Shown: positions 50,193 through 58,753 of the stretch, piece after piece | How positions within the stretch are numbered: position 1 is the first letter of the stretch | Layout: the number at the start of each line of letters is the position of its first letter | Source: Streptomyces parvulus | GTDB lineage: Bacteria > Actinomycetota > Actinomycetes > Streptomycetales > Streptomycetaceae | DNA: 64,000 nucleotides | Direction: 5' to 3' | NCBI RefSeq assembly: GCF_014648855.1 | Contig: NZ_BMRX01000003.1 | Location: 186,001-250,000, forward strand | Notes under the pieces: model-generated | Seen by the model: the letters and a program-made list of their open reading frames with translations, nothing else | Told to the model about the DNA's origin: nothing | Databases searched by the model: none | Translations under genes and position numbers: made by a program

Positions 50193-51047
50193 ATGGTCCA
50201 TGCGTTCTCCCGACCTCGGTCGGCCCCCGGAACCGCGGCCGTCGCCCTCGACGCGGACCACGCGCACACCCGGCGGCGATCCGACCGCGCCCGGGACACG
50301 CGGACCCGGACCGCGCTCGTCACGGGTGCGTCCTCCGGCATAGGCGCGGCCGTGGCCCGCCGGCTGGCGGACGAGGGCGACTGGCGGCTGGTGCTCACCG
50401 GCCGCGATCCCGTGCGGCTGCGGGAGGTCGCCGACGACGCGTCCGCCACCGCCTTCGCCGCGGACCTCACGCTGCCCGGCGCCGACCGGCAGCTGACCGA
50501 CTTCGCCCTGGCCACGGTGGGCCATGTGGACCTGCTGGTGGCGGGCGCCGGGGTGGGCTGGGCCGGGGAGTTCCTGGACATGCCCCCGCACACGGTCGAC
50601 GACGTGCTCGACATCAACGTGCTGGCCACCCTGCGGCTGGTGCGGCTGGTGCTGCCGGGGATGGTGGCGGCGGGCTCCGGCCGGGTGGTGCTGATCGGCT
50701 CGCTGGCCGGCAGTGTGGCGGTGCGCGACGAGGCCGTGTACTCCGCCGCCAAGGCCGCGATCGGCGCCTTCGCGGACGCGCTGCGCTACGAGCTGCGGGG
50801 CACCGGTGTGGGGGTCACCCACGTGGTGCCCGGGGTGGTGGACACGCCGTTCTTCGAGCGCCGCGGCACTCCCTACCGGCGTTCCAGGCCGCGCCCGGTG
50901 CCGCCCGAGCGGGTGGCCGACGCGGTGCGCGACGCGGTGGCGCGCGGCCGGGACGAGGTGTACGTGCCCGCCTGGCTGCGGCTGCCGTGCCGGGTGCGGG
51001 GCGCGGCGCCGGGGCTGTACCGGCGGCTGGCCGCGCGGTTCGGATGA
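50193..51047 (+). CDS. Short-chain dehydrogenase/reductase
   Basis: A 284-residue SDR: an N-terminal ~40-residue arginine-rich extension, TALVTGASSGIGAAVARRLADEG (cofactor), LTGRDPVR (Arg/Asp region, NADP-type), VAGAGVGWAG, VVLIGSLAGS and YSAAKAAIGAFADALRYEL (Tyr/Lys). The C-terminal basic/hydrophobic end suggests membrane association, as in the DHRS7/lipid-acting subclass. AAGGTGG precedes the ATG. It is followed 16 bases later by the DMT gene. Confidence 0.92.
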   Translation: MVHAFSRPRSAPGTAAVALDADHAHTRRRSDRARDTRTRTALVTGASSGIGAAVARRLADEGDWRLVLTGRDPVRLREVADDASATAFAADLTLPGADRQLTDFALATVGHVDLLVAGAGVGWAGEFLDMPPHTVDDVLDINVLATLRLVRLVLPGMVAAGSGRVVLIGSLAGSVAVRDEAVYSAAKAAIGAFADALRYELRGTGVGVTHVVPGVVDTPFFERRGTPYRRSRPRPVPPERVADAVRDAVARGRDEVYVPAWLRLPCRVRGAAPGLYRRLAARFG

Positions 51048-51063
51048 GCGGGAACGCCCGGCG

Positions 51064-51993
51064 GTGAGCCTCCTCACCGTCCTCCTGGCCCTTTTCGCGG
51101 CGCTGTCCAACGCCGCGGCGTCGGTCCTGCAGCGGCGGGCTGCGGCACAGGACGAGGAACGGGCCGGAGCCCGGCACACGATGGTGCGCTCCCTGCTGCG
51201 GCTGGTGCGCGACCGGTACTGGGTGGCCGGTGCGGCGCTGCTCGCGCTGACGACGGTGCTGCAGGCGGCCGCGCTGGCGGTGGGCAGTCTGGCCGTCGTC
51301 CAGCCGCTGATGGCCAGCGAACTGCTGTTCACCCTGGTGGTGGGCAGCGCCGTCTTCCACCGGCGGCCGGACTCGCGCACGTGGGTGGCCTTCGCGGCCC
51401 TCGCCGTGGGGCTCGCGCTGTTCCTGGGCGCCGCGACGCCCTCGGCGGGCGAGGACACCGCGGCCGAGGGCCGCTGGGGGTGGGCGGGGCTCGCGCTGCT
51501 CGTCCTCGTGGCGGGGCTCGCCTCGGTCGGCAGCCTGGTGCGCGGCGCGCCCCGGGCCGCGCTGTTCGGGTCGGCGGCCGCGGTGGGGTTCGGCGGTACG
51601 GCGGCCCTGCTGAAGGAGGTCACCGGGCGGCTGCCGCAGGGGGTGGGCGCGGTGCTGACCCAGTGGCCGCCGTACGCCACCGCGGCGGTCGGGGTGGTCA
51701 GCTTCCTGCTGCTGCAGAGCGCGCTGCGGGCGGGGACGCTCGCCGCGTCGCAGCCCGCGCTGACCCTCGGCGACGCGCTGACCAGCGTCGCGCTGGGCTG
51801 GGCCCTGTTCGGTGAGGAGATCGCGCTCGGCGTGCGGGTGCTGCCCGAGCTGATCGGCGTGGCGCTGATCGGGCTCGGCAGTGTCGGTCTGGCAAGGGCG
51901 CCGTCGGTGCACGGGGCGTGGGACACGGCGCCGGCCGCGCGGGACGGGCCCGGGGCCGGCGGGCGGAGTCGGGAGGAGTGGGGGCATGAGTAG
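51064..51993 (+). CDS. DMT (EamA-type) family transporter
   Basis: A 309-residue membrane protein with about nine to ten short hydrophobic helices and no large loops: LLTVLLALFAALSNAAASVLQRRAA at the start, AALAVGSLAVVQPLMASELLFTLVVGSAVFHRR, and a second half GTLAASQPALTLGDALTSVALGWALFGEEIALG. These are DMT/NIPA-like, with the repeated QPL...E pattern. GTG start. It may move a lipid-linked or small organic substrate for the group around it. Confidence 0.88.
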   Translation: MSLLTVLLALFAALSNAAASVLQRRAAAQDEERAGARHTMVRSLLRLVRDRYWVAGAALLALTTVLQAAALAVGSLAVVQPLMASELLFTLVVGSAVFHRRPDSRTWVAFAALAVGLALFLGAATPSAGEDTAAEGRWGWAGLALLVLVAGLASVGSLVRGAPRAALFGSAAAVGFGGTAALLKEVTGRLPQGVGAVLTQWPPYATAAVGVVSFLLLQSALRAGTLAASQPALTLGDALTSVALGWALFGEEIALGVRVLPELIGVALIGLGSVGLARAPSVHGAWDTAPAARDGPGAGGRSREEWGHE

Positions 51994-52070
51994 GGCGAGT
52001 GGGGCGAGTCGGTCATAAGTCGGGAACGGCGGAGGACCGCGGTCGGGCCGAGCGGACCGGAGGCACACGG

Positions 52071-52862
52071 ATGCGTCAGGGAATTCACGCCGGGCGGGCG
52101 GCCTGGGCCGTCGTGCCCGCCGCCGTCGCGCTGGCCCACATCGGCCCGGCCGCGACCTGGCTGCCCGAGCTGCGTCGGCGCCGGTTCCCGGGACTGGCGG
52201 GGCGGGGCAGCGCCGGGCACGTCGCCCTGACCTTCGACGACGGACCCGATCCGGTGTCCACGCCGCGCTTCCTCGACGTGCTGGACGGGCTCGGGGTGCG
52301 GGCGACGTTCTTCCTGCTCGGCGAGAACGTCGTCCGGCATCCGGCGACGGCCCGGGAACTGGCCCGGCGGGGCCACGAACTCGCCGTGCACGGCTGGGCG
52401 CACGACGGCCCGTGGCTGCCGTCGCCGGGGCGGGACGCGCGCGAGCTGGCGCGGGCCGCCCTCGTGGTGGGCGAGGCCGCGGGGCGGGAGCCATTCTGGT
52501 ACCGCCCGCCGTACGGCATCCTCAGCTCGGGGCGCTGGGCCGCCGCGCGCCGGGCCGGGCTGCGGCCGGTGCTGTGGACCGCCTGGGGCAGGGACTGGCG
52601 GGCGGACGCGACGGCCGCCTCGGTGCGGGCCACCGTCGCGGCGGACCTGGGCGGGGGCGGCACGGTCCTCCTCCACGACACCGACCACGCCTCCGCCCCC
52701 GGCAGCTGGCGGTCCGCGCTCGGTGCCCTCCCGGACCTCGTACGCGACTGGCGTGCCGCGGGTCTCGAGGTGGGACCGCTGCGGGAGCACGGGATCCCCG
52801 GCACGGATGCCGCCGGCACGGGCGCCGGGCAGCCGGAAGAGGCGTCGGCGCCCGTGGCATGA
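52071..52862 (+). CDS. Polysaccharide deacetylase (NodB-like, CE4)
   Basis: A 263-residue protein with an N-terminal hydrophobic segment (AWAVVPAAVALAHIGPA, probable anchor) and a NodB domain: VALTFDDGPDP (Asp56, Asp57), HELAVHGWAH (the H-x3-H metal pair), WYRPPYG (Arg/Pro motif 3) and VLLHDTDH. It removes acetyl groups from a glycan outside the membrane. ATG with CCGGAGG upstream. It follows the DMT gene by 77 bases and completes a possible envelope-modification group. Confidence 0.93.
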   Translation: MRQGIHAGRAAWAVVPAAVALAHIGPAATWLPELRRRRFPGLAGRGSAGHVALTFDDGPDPVSTPRFLDVLDGLGVRATFFLLGENVVRHPATARELARRGHELAVHGWAHDGPWLPSPGRDARELARAALVVGEAAGREPFWYRPPYGILSSGRWAAARRAGLRPVLWTAWGRDWRADATAASVRATVAADLGGGGTVLLHDTDHASAPGSWRSALGALPDLVRDWRAAGLEVGPLREHGIPGTDAAGTGAGQPEEASAPVA

Positions 52863-53010
52863 CACCGGAAAGTCACCATGACCCGGCAGCCCCCACGGGG
52901 CTCAGCCGGAGGCGGGACCTCAGCCCGAACGCGGCCCCCGCGCAACGCACACCACCGCGCGGCCCTCGGGCAACCGGCAAGGCGCCGGCGCCCGTGGCGT
53001 GACGTCGGAA
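52841..53010. repeat. Diverged direct duplication of the deacetylase gene's tail
   Basis: 52841-52870 and 52981-53010 match at 26 of 30 positions (GGCGnCGGCGCCCGTGGC then nTGACnnCGGAA), 140 bases apart. The first copy holds the deacetylase stop codon; the second lies in the gap before the XdhC stop. Similarity continues with one gap to about 53027. Confidence 0.75.
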
Positions 53011-53053
53011 ACGTCGCCACCCCGGCACCGGCGCCCGAAGGCCCGCGCGAATC

Positions 53054-54184
53054 TCAGGCGGCCGCGCCCGTCAGGTCGCGGTGGATCGGGGTCGCACCGC
53101 CCGTCAGGGGTGCGCCCGTGCCGCCGCGGCGGGCGGCGACGATCTCCGCCGCGATCGACAGCGCGGTCTCCTCCGGTGTCCGCGCGCCGAGGTCCAGGCC
53201 GATCGGCGAGCGCAGTCCGGCCAGCTCCTCCTCGGTCACGCCGGCCTCGCGCAGGCGCCGGTTCCGGTCCCGGTGCGTGCGGCGCGAGCCCATCGCGCCG
53301 ACGAACGCGACCGGCAGCCGCAGCGCCTCGGTCAGCAGCGGAACGTCGAACTTGGCGTCGTGGGTGAGCACGCACAGCACGGTCCGCGCGTCGGTGGACG
53401 TGGCCCGCAGGTAGCGGTGCGGCCAGTCGACGACGACCTCGTCGGCCTCGGGGAAACGCGCCGGGGTCGCGAAGACCGGCCGGGCGTCGCACACGGTGAC
53501 GTGGTAGCCGAGGAACTTCCCGGCCCGCACGAGCGCCGCGGCGAAGTCGATCGCCCCGAAGACGATCATGCGGGGCGGCGGCACGCTGGACTCGACGAGC
53601 AGGGTGAGCCCGCCGGGGCAGTGCGAGCCGTCCTCCGAGAGGGCGACGGTGCCGGTGCGGCCGTTGTCCAGCAGGGCACGGGCCTCGGCCGCCGCCGTGC
53701 GGTCCAGGTCCGGGTGGCCGCCCAGAGCGCCCTCGTACGTACCGTCGGGGTGGACGAGCAGGGCCCGGCCCAGGAGGTCGGACGGGCCCTGGACGACCCG
53801 GGCGAGGGCGGCGGTCCCGCCCCGGGCGGCGCTCGCCAGCGCCGCCCGGAACAGCTCCCGCACCGGCGCGTCCGCACCGACCGGGGTGATCATCATGTCG
53901 ATGACCCCACCGCAGGTCAGCCCGACCGCGAAGGCGTCCTCGTCGCTGTAGCCGAACCGCTCGCGCACCGTCTCGCCGCTGCGCAGGGCGTCGGCGCACA
54001 GCTCGTACACCGCGCCCTCCACGCATCCGCCGGAGACCGAGCCGATCACCGTGCCCTCGCTGTCGACGGCGAGGGCGGCGCCGGGGCCGCGCGGTGCGCT
54101 GCCGCCCACGGAGACCACCGTCGCGACAGCGAACTCCCGGCCCTCGTCGAGCCAGCGGTCCAGTTCGGCGGCGATGTCAAGCAT
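53054..54184 (-). CDS. XdhC/CoxI family molybdenum cofactor maturase (PaoD-like)
   Basis: A 376-residue protein: N-terminal XdhC-CoxI domain (VATVVSVGGSAPRGPGAALAVDSEGTVIGSVSGGCVEGAVYE; a Cys in SGGC and TCGG) and a C-terminal Rossmann domain (MIVFGAIDFAAALVRAGKFLGYHVTVCDARPVFA...VGAMGSRRTHRDR). Such proteins bind Mo cofactor, help its sulfuration and insert it. Its ATG overlaps the Mo subunit stop, so it is the last gene of the aldehyde oxidoreductase operon, the place of paoD in E. coli. Confidence 0.93.
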   Translation of the reverse strand: MLDIAAELDRWLDEGREFAVATVVSVGGSAPRGPGAALAVDSEGTVIGSVSGGCVEGAVYELCADALRSGETVRERFGYSDEDAFAVGLTCGGVIDMMITPVGADAPVRELFRAALASAARGGTAALARVVQGPSDLLGRALLVHPDGTYEGALGGHPDLDRTAAAEARALLDNGRTGTVALSEDGSHCPGGLTLLVESSVPPPRMIVFGAIDFAAALVRAGKFLGYHVTVCDARPVFATPARFPEADEVVVDWPHRYLRATSTDARTVLCVLTHDAKFDVPLLTEALRLPVAFVGAMGSRRTHRDRNRRLREAGVTEEELAGLRSPIGLDLGARTPEETALSIAAEIVAARRGGTGAPLTGGATPIHRDLTGAAA

Positions 54185-56348
54185 CCGCCGCTCCCCCGTC
54201 CGTGCCCGCCGCTCCCCCGTTCGCGGCCGCCGCCGACAGGACGCGGTCGGGCCGGATCGGCAGGTCGCGGTGGCGGACGCCGGTCGCGTGCCACACGGCG
54301 TTGGCGACGGCCGCCGCCGCGCCCACGATGCCGATCTCGCCGACGCCCTTGATGCCCACCGGGTCCTCCGGGTCGGAGTCGTCCACCCAGTCCGCGTCGA
54401 TGTCGCCGATGTCGGCGTGCGTGGCGACGTGGTAGCCGGCCAGGTCGGGCGCGTAGAGGCCGCCGCTCACCCGGTCCCGTACCGCCTCCTCGTGCAGGGC
54501 CATGGAGACGCCCCAGATCATGCCGCCCACCAGCTGGTTGCGGGCGGTGAGCGGGTTGACGATCCGGCCCGCCGCGAAGATACCGAGCATGCGGCGCACC
54601 CGCACCTCGCCGGTGGCGGTGTCCACGGCGACCTCGGCGAACTGGGCGCCGTAGGAGTGCCGTTCCTTCTGGGCGAGGCTGCCGAGGGCGGCGGTGGTGT
54701 CGGAGCGCACCGTGATGCCCTCCGGCGGGACGGGGGTGCCGAGCGCCAGCCGTTCGCGCAGTTCGCGGGCCGCCTCGGTGACGGCCCAGGCCCAGGAGCG
54801 GGTGCCCATCGAACCGCCCGCGATCATGGCGGGTCCGAAGTCGCTGTCCCCGATGCGCACGCGCACCCGGTCGGGCGCCACCTCCAGCGCGTCGGCGGCG
54901 ATCATGGTGAGCGCGGTGCGGGCGCCGGTGCCGATGTCGGCGGCGGAGATCCGCACGGTGAAGCCGCCGTCGGCCTCGGCGGTGAGGAGGGCCGTGGAGG
55001 GGGCGGCGCCCGCCCCGAAGGAGGCCGCGGCCGTGCCGGTGCCCAGCAGCCACCGTCCGTCGCGGCGCACGCCGGTACGCGGGTCGCGTCCGTCCCAGCC
55101 GAAGCGGCGGGCGCCCTCGCGGAAGCACGCCTCGAGGTTGCGGCTGCCGAAGGGCAGGCCGGAGACCGGGCCGGTCTCGGGCTCGTTGCGCAGGCGCAGT
55201 TCGACCGGGTCGACGCCGCAGCGCTCGGCGAGTTCGTCGAGCGCCGACTCGATGGCGAAGGAGCCCGGCGCCTCGCCCGGCGCGCGCATGAACGTCGGGG
55301 AGGGCACGTCGAGACGGACGACCTCGTTGGCCGTGCGGTGCGCCTCGGCGTCGTACATCACCCGGGCCACGCCGGCGCTGGGCTCGACGAACTCGTACAC
55401 GGTCGACGTCTGGCTCACCGAGCGGTGGTCCAGGGCCCGCAGCCGCCCGTCGGCGTCGGCGCCGAGCCTGACCCGCTGGGCGGTGGGGCTGCGGTAACCG
55501 GCCAGGGAGAACATCTGACGCCTGGTCATCACGACGCGCACCGGGCGCTGCAGGACGGTCGCGGCCATCACGGCGGACACCTGGTGGGCGCGCAGGCCCT
55601 TGCTGCCGAAGCCGCCGCCGATGTGCTCGGAGCGCACCCGCACCGCGGACTCGTCCAGGGAGAACATCTTGGCCAGCTCGCCCTGGATCCAGGTGGTGCC
55701 CTGGTTGGAGTCGACGACCTCCAGCCGTCCGCCGTCCCACAGGGCCGTGGCGGCGTGCGGCTCCATCATGCTGTGGTGCTCTTCGGGGGTGGTGTACGCC
55801 TCGTCCACCACGAAGGGTGACTCGGCGAGGCCGGCGTCGAGGTCGCCCTTCTCGGTCTCGGCGGGCATCACCCCGGCGGCCGGATAGGCGTCGGGGTGGG
55901 CGCCGGTGAGCCGGGTGTCGTGGGGTTCCTCGTCGTAGGCGACGACCAGGGCCTCGGCGGCCTCGCGGGCCTGCTCAGAGTTCTCGGCGACGACGAGGGC
56001 GACCGGCCAGCCGAGGTGCGGCACGCGGTCGTTCTGGAAGACGGCGGCGGTCGGGTCCGGCGGGATGCCGAGCAGGCCGACGTAGTCGGTTTCGAGGCGC
56101 GGCGCGTTGCCGTGGTGCAGGACGGCGAGGACGCCGGGCATGGCGAGGACGGGTTCGGTGTCGACCGAACGGATGCGGCCGCGGGCGACGGTGGACAGCA
56201 CCAGCCAGCCGTGGGCGAGGTCGGCGAAGGGGATCTCGCCGGCGTAGCGGGCGGCTCCGGTGACCTTCTCGCGGCCCTCGACGCGGGTGCGCGAGGTGCC
56301 GACGACGCCCCTGACCGTCGTACGGCCGCCGGTCGTGGCGGTGGTCAT
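54177..56348 (-). CDS. Aldehyde oxidoreductase molybdenum-binding subunit (PaoC/YagR-like)
   Basis: A 723-residue member of the xanthine oxidase family: VEGREKVTGAARYAGEI near the start, TTPEEHHSMMEPHAATALWDGGRLEV, IGGGFGSKG (Mo cofactor contact), MRAPGEAPGSFAIESALDELAE and the catalytic Glu in GIKGVGEIGIVGAAAAVANAV. It holds the Mo-molybdopterin cytosine dinucleotide site. ATG overlaps the FAD gene stop. The substrate is inferred to be an aldehyde from its PaoABC-like partners. Confidence 0.95.
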   Translation of the reverse strand: MTTATTGGRTTVRGVVGTSRTRVEGREKVTGAARYAGEIPFADLAHGWLVLSTVARGRIRSVDTEPVLAMPGVLAVLHHGNAPRLETDYVGLLGIPPDPTAAVFQNDRVPHLGWPVALVVAENSEQAREAAEALVVAYDEEPHDTRLTGAHPDAYPAAGVMPAETEKGDLDAGLAESPFVVDEAYTTPEEHHSMMEPHAATALWDGGRLEVVDSNQGTTWIQGELAKMFSLDESAVRVRSEHIGGGFGSKGLRAHQVSAVMAATVLQRPVRVVMTRRQMFSLAGYRSPTAQRVRLGADADGRLRALDHRSVSQTSTVYEFVEPSAGVARVMYDAEAHRTANEVVRLDVPSPTFMRAPGEAPGSFAIESALDELAERCGVDPVELRLRNEPETGPVSGLPFGSRNLEACFREGARRFGWDGRDPRTGVRRDGRWLLGTGTAAASFGAGAAPSTALLTAEADGGFTVRISAADIGTGARTALTMIAADALEVAPDRVRVRIGDSDFGPAMIAGGSMGTRSWAWAVTEAARELRERLALGTPVPPEGITVRSDTTAALGSLAQKERHSYGAQFAEVAVDTATGEVRVRRMLGIFAAGRIVNPLTARNQLVGGMIWGVSMALHEEAVRDRVSGGLYAPDLAGYHVATHADIGDIDADWVDDSDPEDPVGIKGVGEIGIVGAAAAVANAVWHATGVRHRDLPIRPDRVLSAAAANGGAAGTDGGAADA

Positions 56349-57337
56349 CGGGCGGCCTCCTCGGCGAGTTCGGTGAGCACGGCCACCACGAGGTTGCGCA
56401 TGAGGGTCACCTTGTATTCGTTGTCGGGCAGCGGCCTGGCGGCCGCGAGTTCGGCGTCGGCCGCGGCGGCGAAGGTCTCGCCGTCGGCGGGCGCGCCGGT
56501 CAGCACGGCCTCGGCCGCGTGCGCCCGCCAGGGGCGTGAGGCCACCGCGCCGAAGGCCAGCCGCGCCTCGCGGACGACGCCGTCCTCGATGGTGAGCGCG
56601 GCGGCGACGGAGCCGATCGCGAAGGCGTACGAGGCCCGCTCGCGCACCTTGCGGTAGCGGGAGTGGGCGGCGACCGGGGCCGGCGGCAGGATGATGCCGG
56701 TGATCAGCGCGCCGGGCGGCAGGGCGGTCTCGCGGTCGGGGGTGTCGCCCACGGGGAGGTAGAAGTCGGCGAGCGGCAGTTCGCCGGGCCCGTCGAGGGT
56801 CTCGTAGGTGACGACGGCGTCGAAGGCCGCGAGTGCCACGCCCATGTCGGACGGGTTGGTGGCCACGCAGTGGTCGGAGGCGCCGAGGATCGCGTGGTTG
56901 TGGTGCTCGCCCGTGACGGCGGGGCAACCGCTGCCGGGGGCGCGCTTGTTGCAGGGCCGGCTGACGTCGGCGAAGTAGCCGCAGCGGGTGCGCTGGAGCA
57001 GGTTGCCGCCGACGGTGGCCATGTTGCGCAGCTGCCCGGAGGCGCCGGCCAGGACCGCCTGGGCCAGCGCGGGGTAGCGGCGGCGCACCTCGGGGTGGGC
57101 GGCGAGGTCGCTGTTGGTGACGGTGGCGCCGACGCGCAGGCCGCCGTCCGCGGTCGGCTCGATGCCGTCCAGCGGGAGTTCGCGGACGTCGACGAGGCGG
57201 GCGGGGCGTTCGACGCCGGTCTTCATCAGGTCGACGAGGTTGGTGCCGCCGCCGAGGAAGCGGGCGTCCGGGTCGGCGGCGAGGAGGGCGACCGCGCCGG
57301 AGACGTCGTCGGCGCGCTGGTATCCGAATTCCCTCAT
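56345..57337 (-). CDS. Aldehyde oxidoreductase FAD subunit with 4Fe-4S insertion (PaoB/YagS-like)
   Basis: A 330-residue subunit: FLGGGTNLVDLMK (FAD pyrophosphate loop), LPLDGIEPTADGGLRVGA, MATVGGNLLQRTRCGYF, and CO dehydrogenase-type C-terminal domain. The segment RCGYF...PCNKR...GSGCPA carries the cysteines that in E. coli PaoB bind an extra 4Fe-4S cluster, absent from most xanthine oxidase-family FAD subunits. Start and stop codons overlap both neighbours by four bases. Confidence 0.95.
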   Translation of the reverse strand: MREFGYQRADDVSGAVALLAADPDARFLGGGTNLVDLMKTGVERPARLVDVRELPLDGIEPTADGGLRVGATVTNSDLAAHPEVRRRYPALAQAVLAGASGQLRNMATVGGNLLQRTRCGYFADVSRPCNKRAPGSGCPAVTGEHHNHAILGASDHCVATNPSDMGVALAAFDAVVTYETLDGPGELPLADFYLPVGDTPDRETALPPGALITGIILPPAPVAAHSRYRKVRERASYAFAIGSVAAALTIEDGVVREARLAFGAVASRPWRAHAAEAVLTGAPADGETFAAAADAELAAARPLPDNEYKVTLMRNLVVAVLTELAEEAAR

Positions 57338-57927
57338 GCCGCCGCCTCCTGCGCGTCGCGGTCGCCGTCGGTGCCCCGGGCCTCGGCCTCGTGGGCCTCG
57401 GCGGCGCGGGTGACGGCCTGGACGATGGAGACGTAGGCGCCGCAGCGGCACAGGTTGCCGCTCATCCGTTCACGGATCTCGTCCGGTGTCAGGGGCGGCG
57501 GTCCGGCCTCGGGGCGTACGTCGTCGGTGGCGGCGCTGGGCCAGCCGGCCGCGTGCTCCTCAATGACGGCGATCGCCGAGCAGATCTGGCCCGGGGTGCA
57601 GTAGCCGCACTGGTAGCCGTCGAGGTCGAGGAAGGCCTGCTGCACCGGGTGCAGCCGGTCGCCCTCGGCCATGCCCTCGATGGTGGTGATCTCGCGGCCC
57701 TCGGCGGCCACGGCGAGGTTCAGGCAGGACACGGCGCGGCGTCCGTCGACCAGGACGGTGCAGGCACCGCACTGGCCCTGGTCGCAGCCCTTCTTGGTGC
57801 CGGTGAGGTCGAGCCGCTCGCGCAGCGCGTCGAGCAGGGTGGTGCGGTGGTCGACGGTGAGCTGGTGCTTCTCGCCGTTGATGTTCAGGGTTACGGCGCT
57901 GGTCGTAGAGGAGGGTGCTGGGGCCAT
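57334..57927 (-). CDS. Aldehyde oxidoreductase 2Fe-2S subunit (PaoA/YagT-like)
   Basis: A 197-residue ferredoxin-type subunit with two clusters: plant-type CDQGQCGAC plus a later Cys (RAVSCLNL), and the C-terminal CGYCTPGQ...GNLCRCGAY. An insert of about 20 residues (GWPSAATDDVRPEAGPPP) separates the second cluster's halves. E. coli PaoA has a Tat signal; here the N-terminus (APAPSSTTSAVTLNI) is not one, so the complex should be cytoplasmic. First gene of the four-gene operon; regulated from the palindromes upstream. Confidence 0.95.
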   Translation of the reverse strand: MAPAPSSTTSAVTLNINGEKHQLTVDHRTTLLDALRERLDLTGTKKGCDQGQCGACTVLVDGRRAVSCLNLAVAAEGREITTIEGMAEGDRLHPVQQAFLDLDGYQCGYCTPGQICSAIAVIEEHAAGWPSAATDDVRPEAGPPPLTPDEIRERMSGNLCRCGAYVSIVQAVTRAAEAHEAEARGTDGDRDAQEAAA

Positions 57928-58065
57928 GATCAGCCTTCTCTGGTCTCTGGTGACAGCTTCTGAGGTGTCCGACGACTGGAAAACGGGCTGTAGGGGGGAA
58001 GATCATCCGCGGTCGGGGACTCCGGCCGGTCTCGCCGGCCCCGATCGCCGTTAGAGTGGACTCAC

Positions 58066-58121
58066 AACCGGACAACTGTCCGCTCACTGGGAACGCAAAC
58101 GTAACGGACACTTGTCCGGTT
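58066..58121. promoter_or_regulatory. Two mirror-placed TetR operators CGGACA-NN-TGTCCG
   Basis: CGGACA-AC-TGTCCG (58069-58082) and CGGACA-CT-TGTCCG (58105-58118) have identical perfect arms and centres 36 bases apart. Their outer flanks also mirror each other (AACCGGACA on the left, TGTCCGGTT on the right), so each faces one of the divergent genes. Each carries TTGTCC in the direction of its gene, possibly the -35. A GGCCGG-TCTCG-CCGGCC hairpin (58024-58040) follows in the oxidoreductase leader. Confidence 0.8.
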
Positions 58122-58162
58122 AGCAAGGACGGGATTCGGCCACGAACCCGGAAGGAGGAGGA

Positions 58163-58753
58163 GTGCCGCCGCCGAAGAAGGACAGGACGGACGCGCCCCT
58201 GCGCTCCGACGCGCAGCGCAACCGCGAGCGCATCCTGCGTGTCGCCACCGAGGAGCTGACGCGCTGCGCGAACGCCCCGCTCAGCATGATCGCCAAGAAG
58301 GCGGGCGTCGGGCAGGGCACGTTCTACCGCAACTTCCCGAACCGCGAGGCGCTGGTCCTGGAGGTCTACCGCTACGAGATGCAGCAGGTCGCGGAGGCCG
58401 CGAGGGAGCTGCTGGCCACGCGGGAGCCGGACCGGGCGCTGCGCGAATGGATGGACCGGCTCGCCCGGTTCGCCCTGACCAAGGTCGGTCTGGCGGACGC
58501 GATCCGGCTGGTCACCAGCGCACCCGGCAGTCCGGCGAAACCGGAGCCCGCCCCGGTCACGGAGGCGACCGAGCTGCTGCTGCGCGCGAACGAGGAGGCG
58601 GGCACCATCCGCCCCGGTGTGTCGGCGGACGACTTCTTCCTGGCCATCGGCGGTCTCTGGCAGGTCGACGCGAGCGAGGACTGGCAGCCGAGGGTCACCC
58701 GGCTGCTCGACCTCGTCATGGACGGGCTGCGGGCGGGAGCGCGAGGCCGGTGA
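58163..58753 (+). CDS. TetR-family regulator of the aldehyde oxidoreductase operon
   Basis: A 196-residue regulator: LRSDAQRNRERILRVATEELTRCANAPLSMIAKKAGVGQGTFYRNFPNREALVLEVYRYEM, then an SbtR-like C-terminal domain. GTG start with AAGGAGGAGG directly upstream. It is divergent from the four-gene oxidoreductase operon over a 235-base gap with two matching palindromes, which is strong context for repression of both units. Its 3' end overlaps the convergent response regulator gene by 38 bases. Confidence 0.93.
   Translation: MPPPKKDRTDAPLRSDAQRNRERILRVATEELTRCANAPLSMIAKKAGVGQGTFYRNFPNREALVLEVYRYEMQQVAEAARELLATREPDRALREWMDRLARFALTKVGLADAIRLVTSAPGSPAKPEPAPVTEATELLLRANEEAGTIRPGVSADDFFLAIGGLWQVDASEDWQPRVTRLLDLVMDGLRAGARGR

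Noticed and set aside
49899..52865. 988-codon minus-strand frame
   Set aside because: It is antisense to the SDR, DMT and deacetylase genes, all of which have full family motifs.
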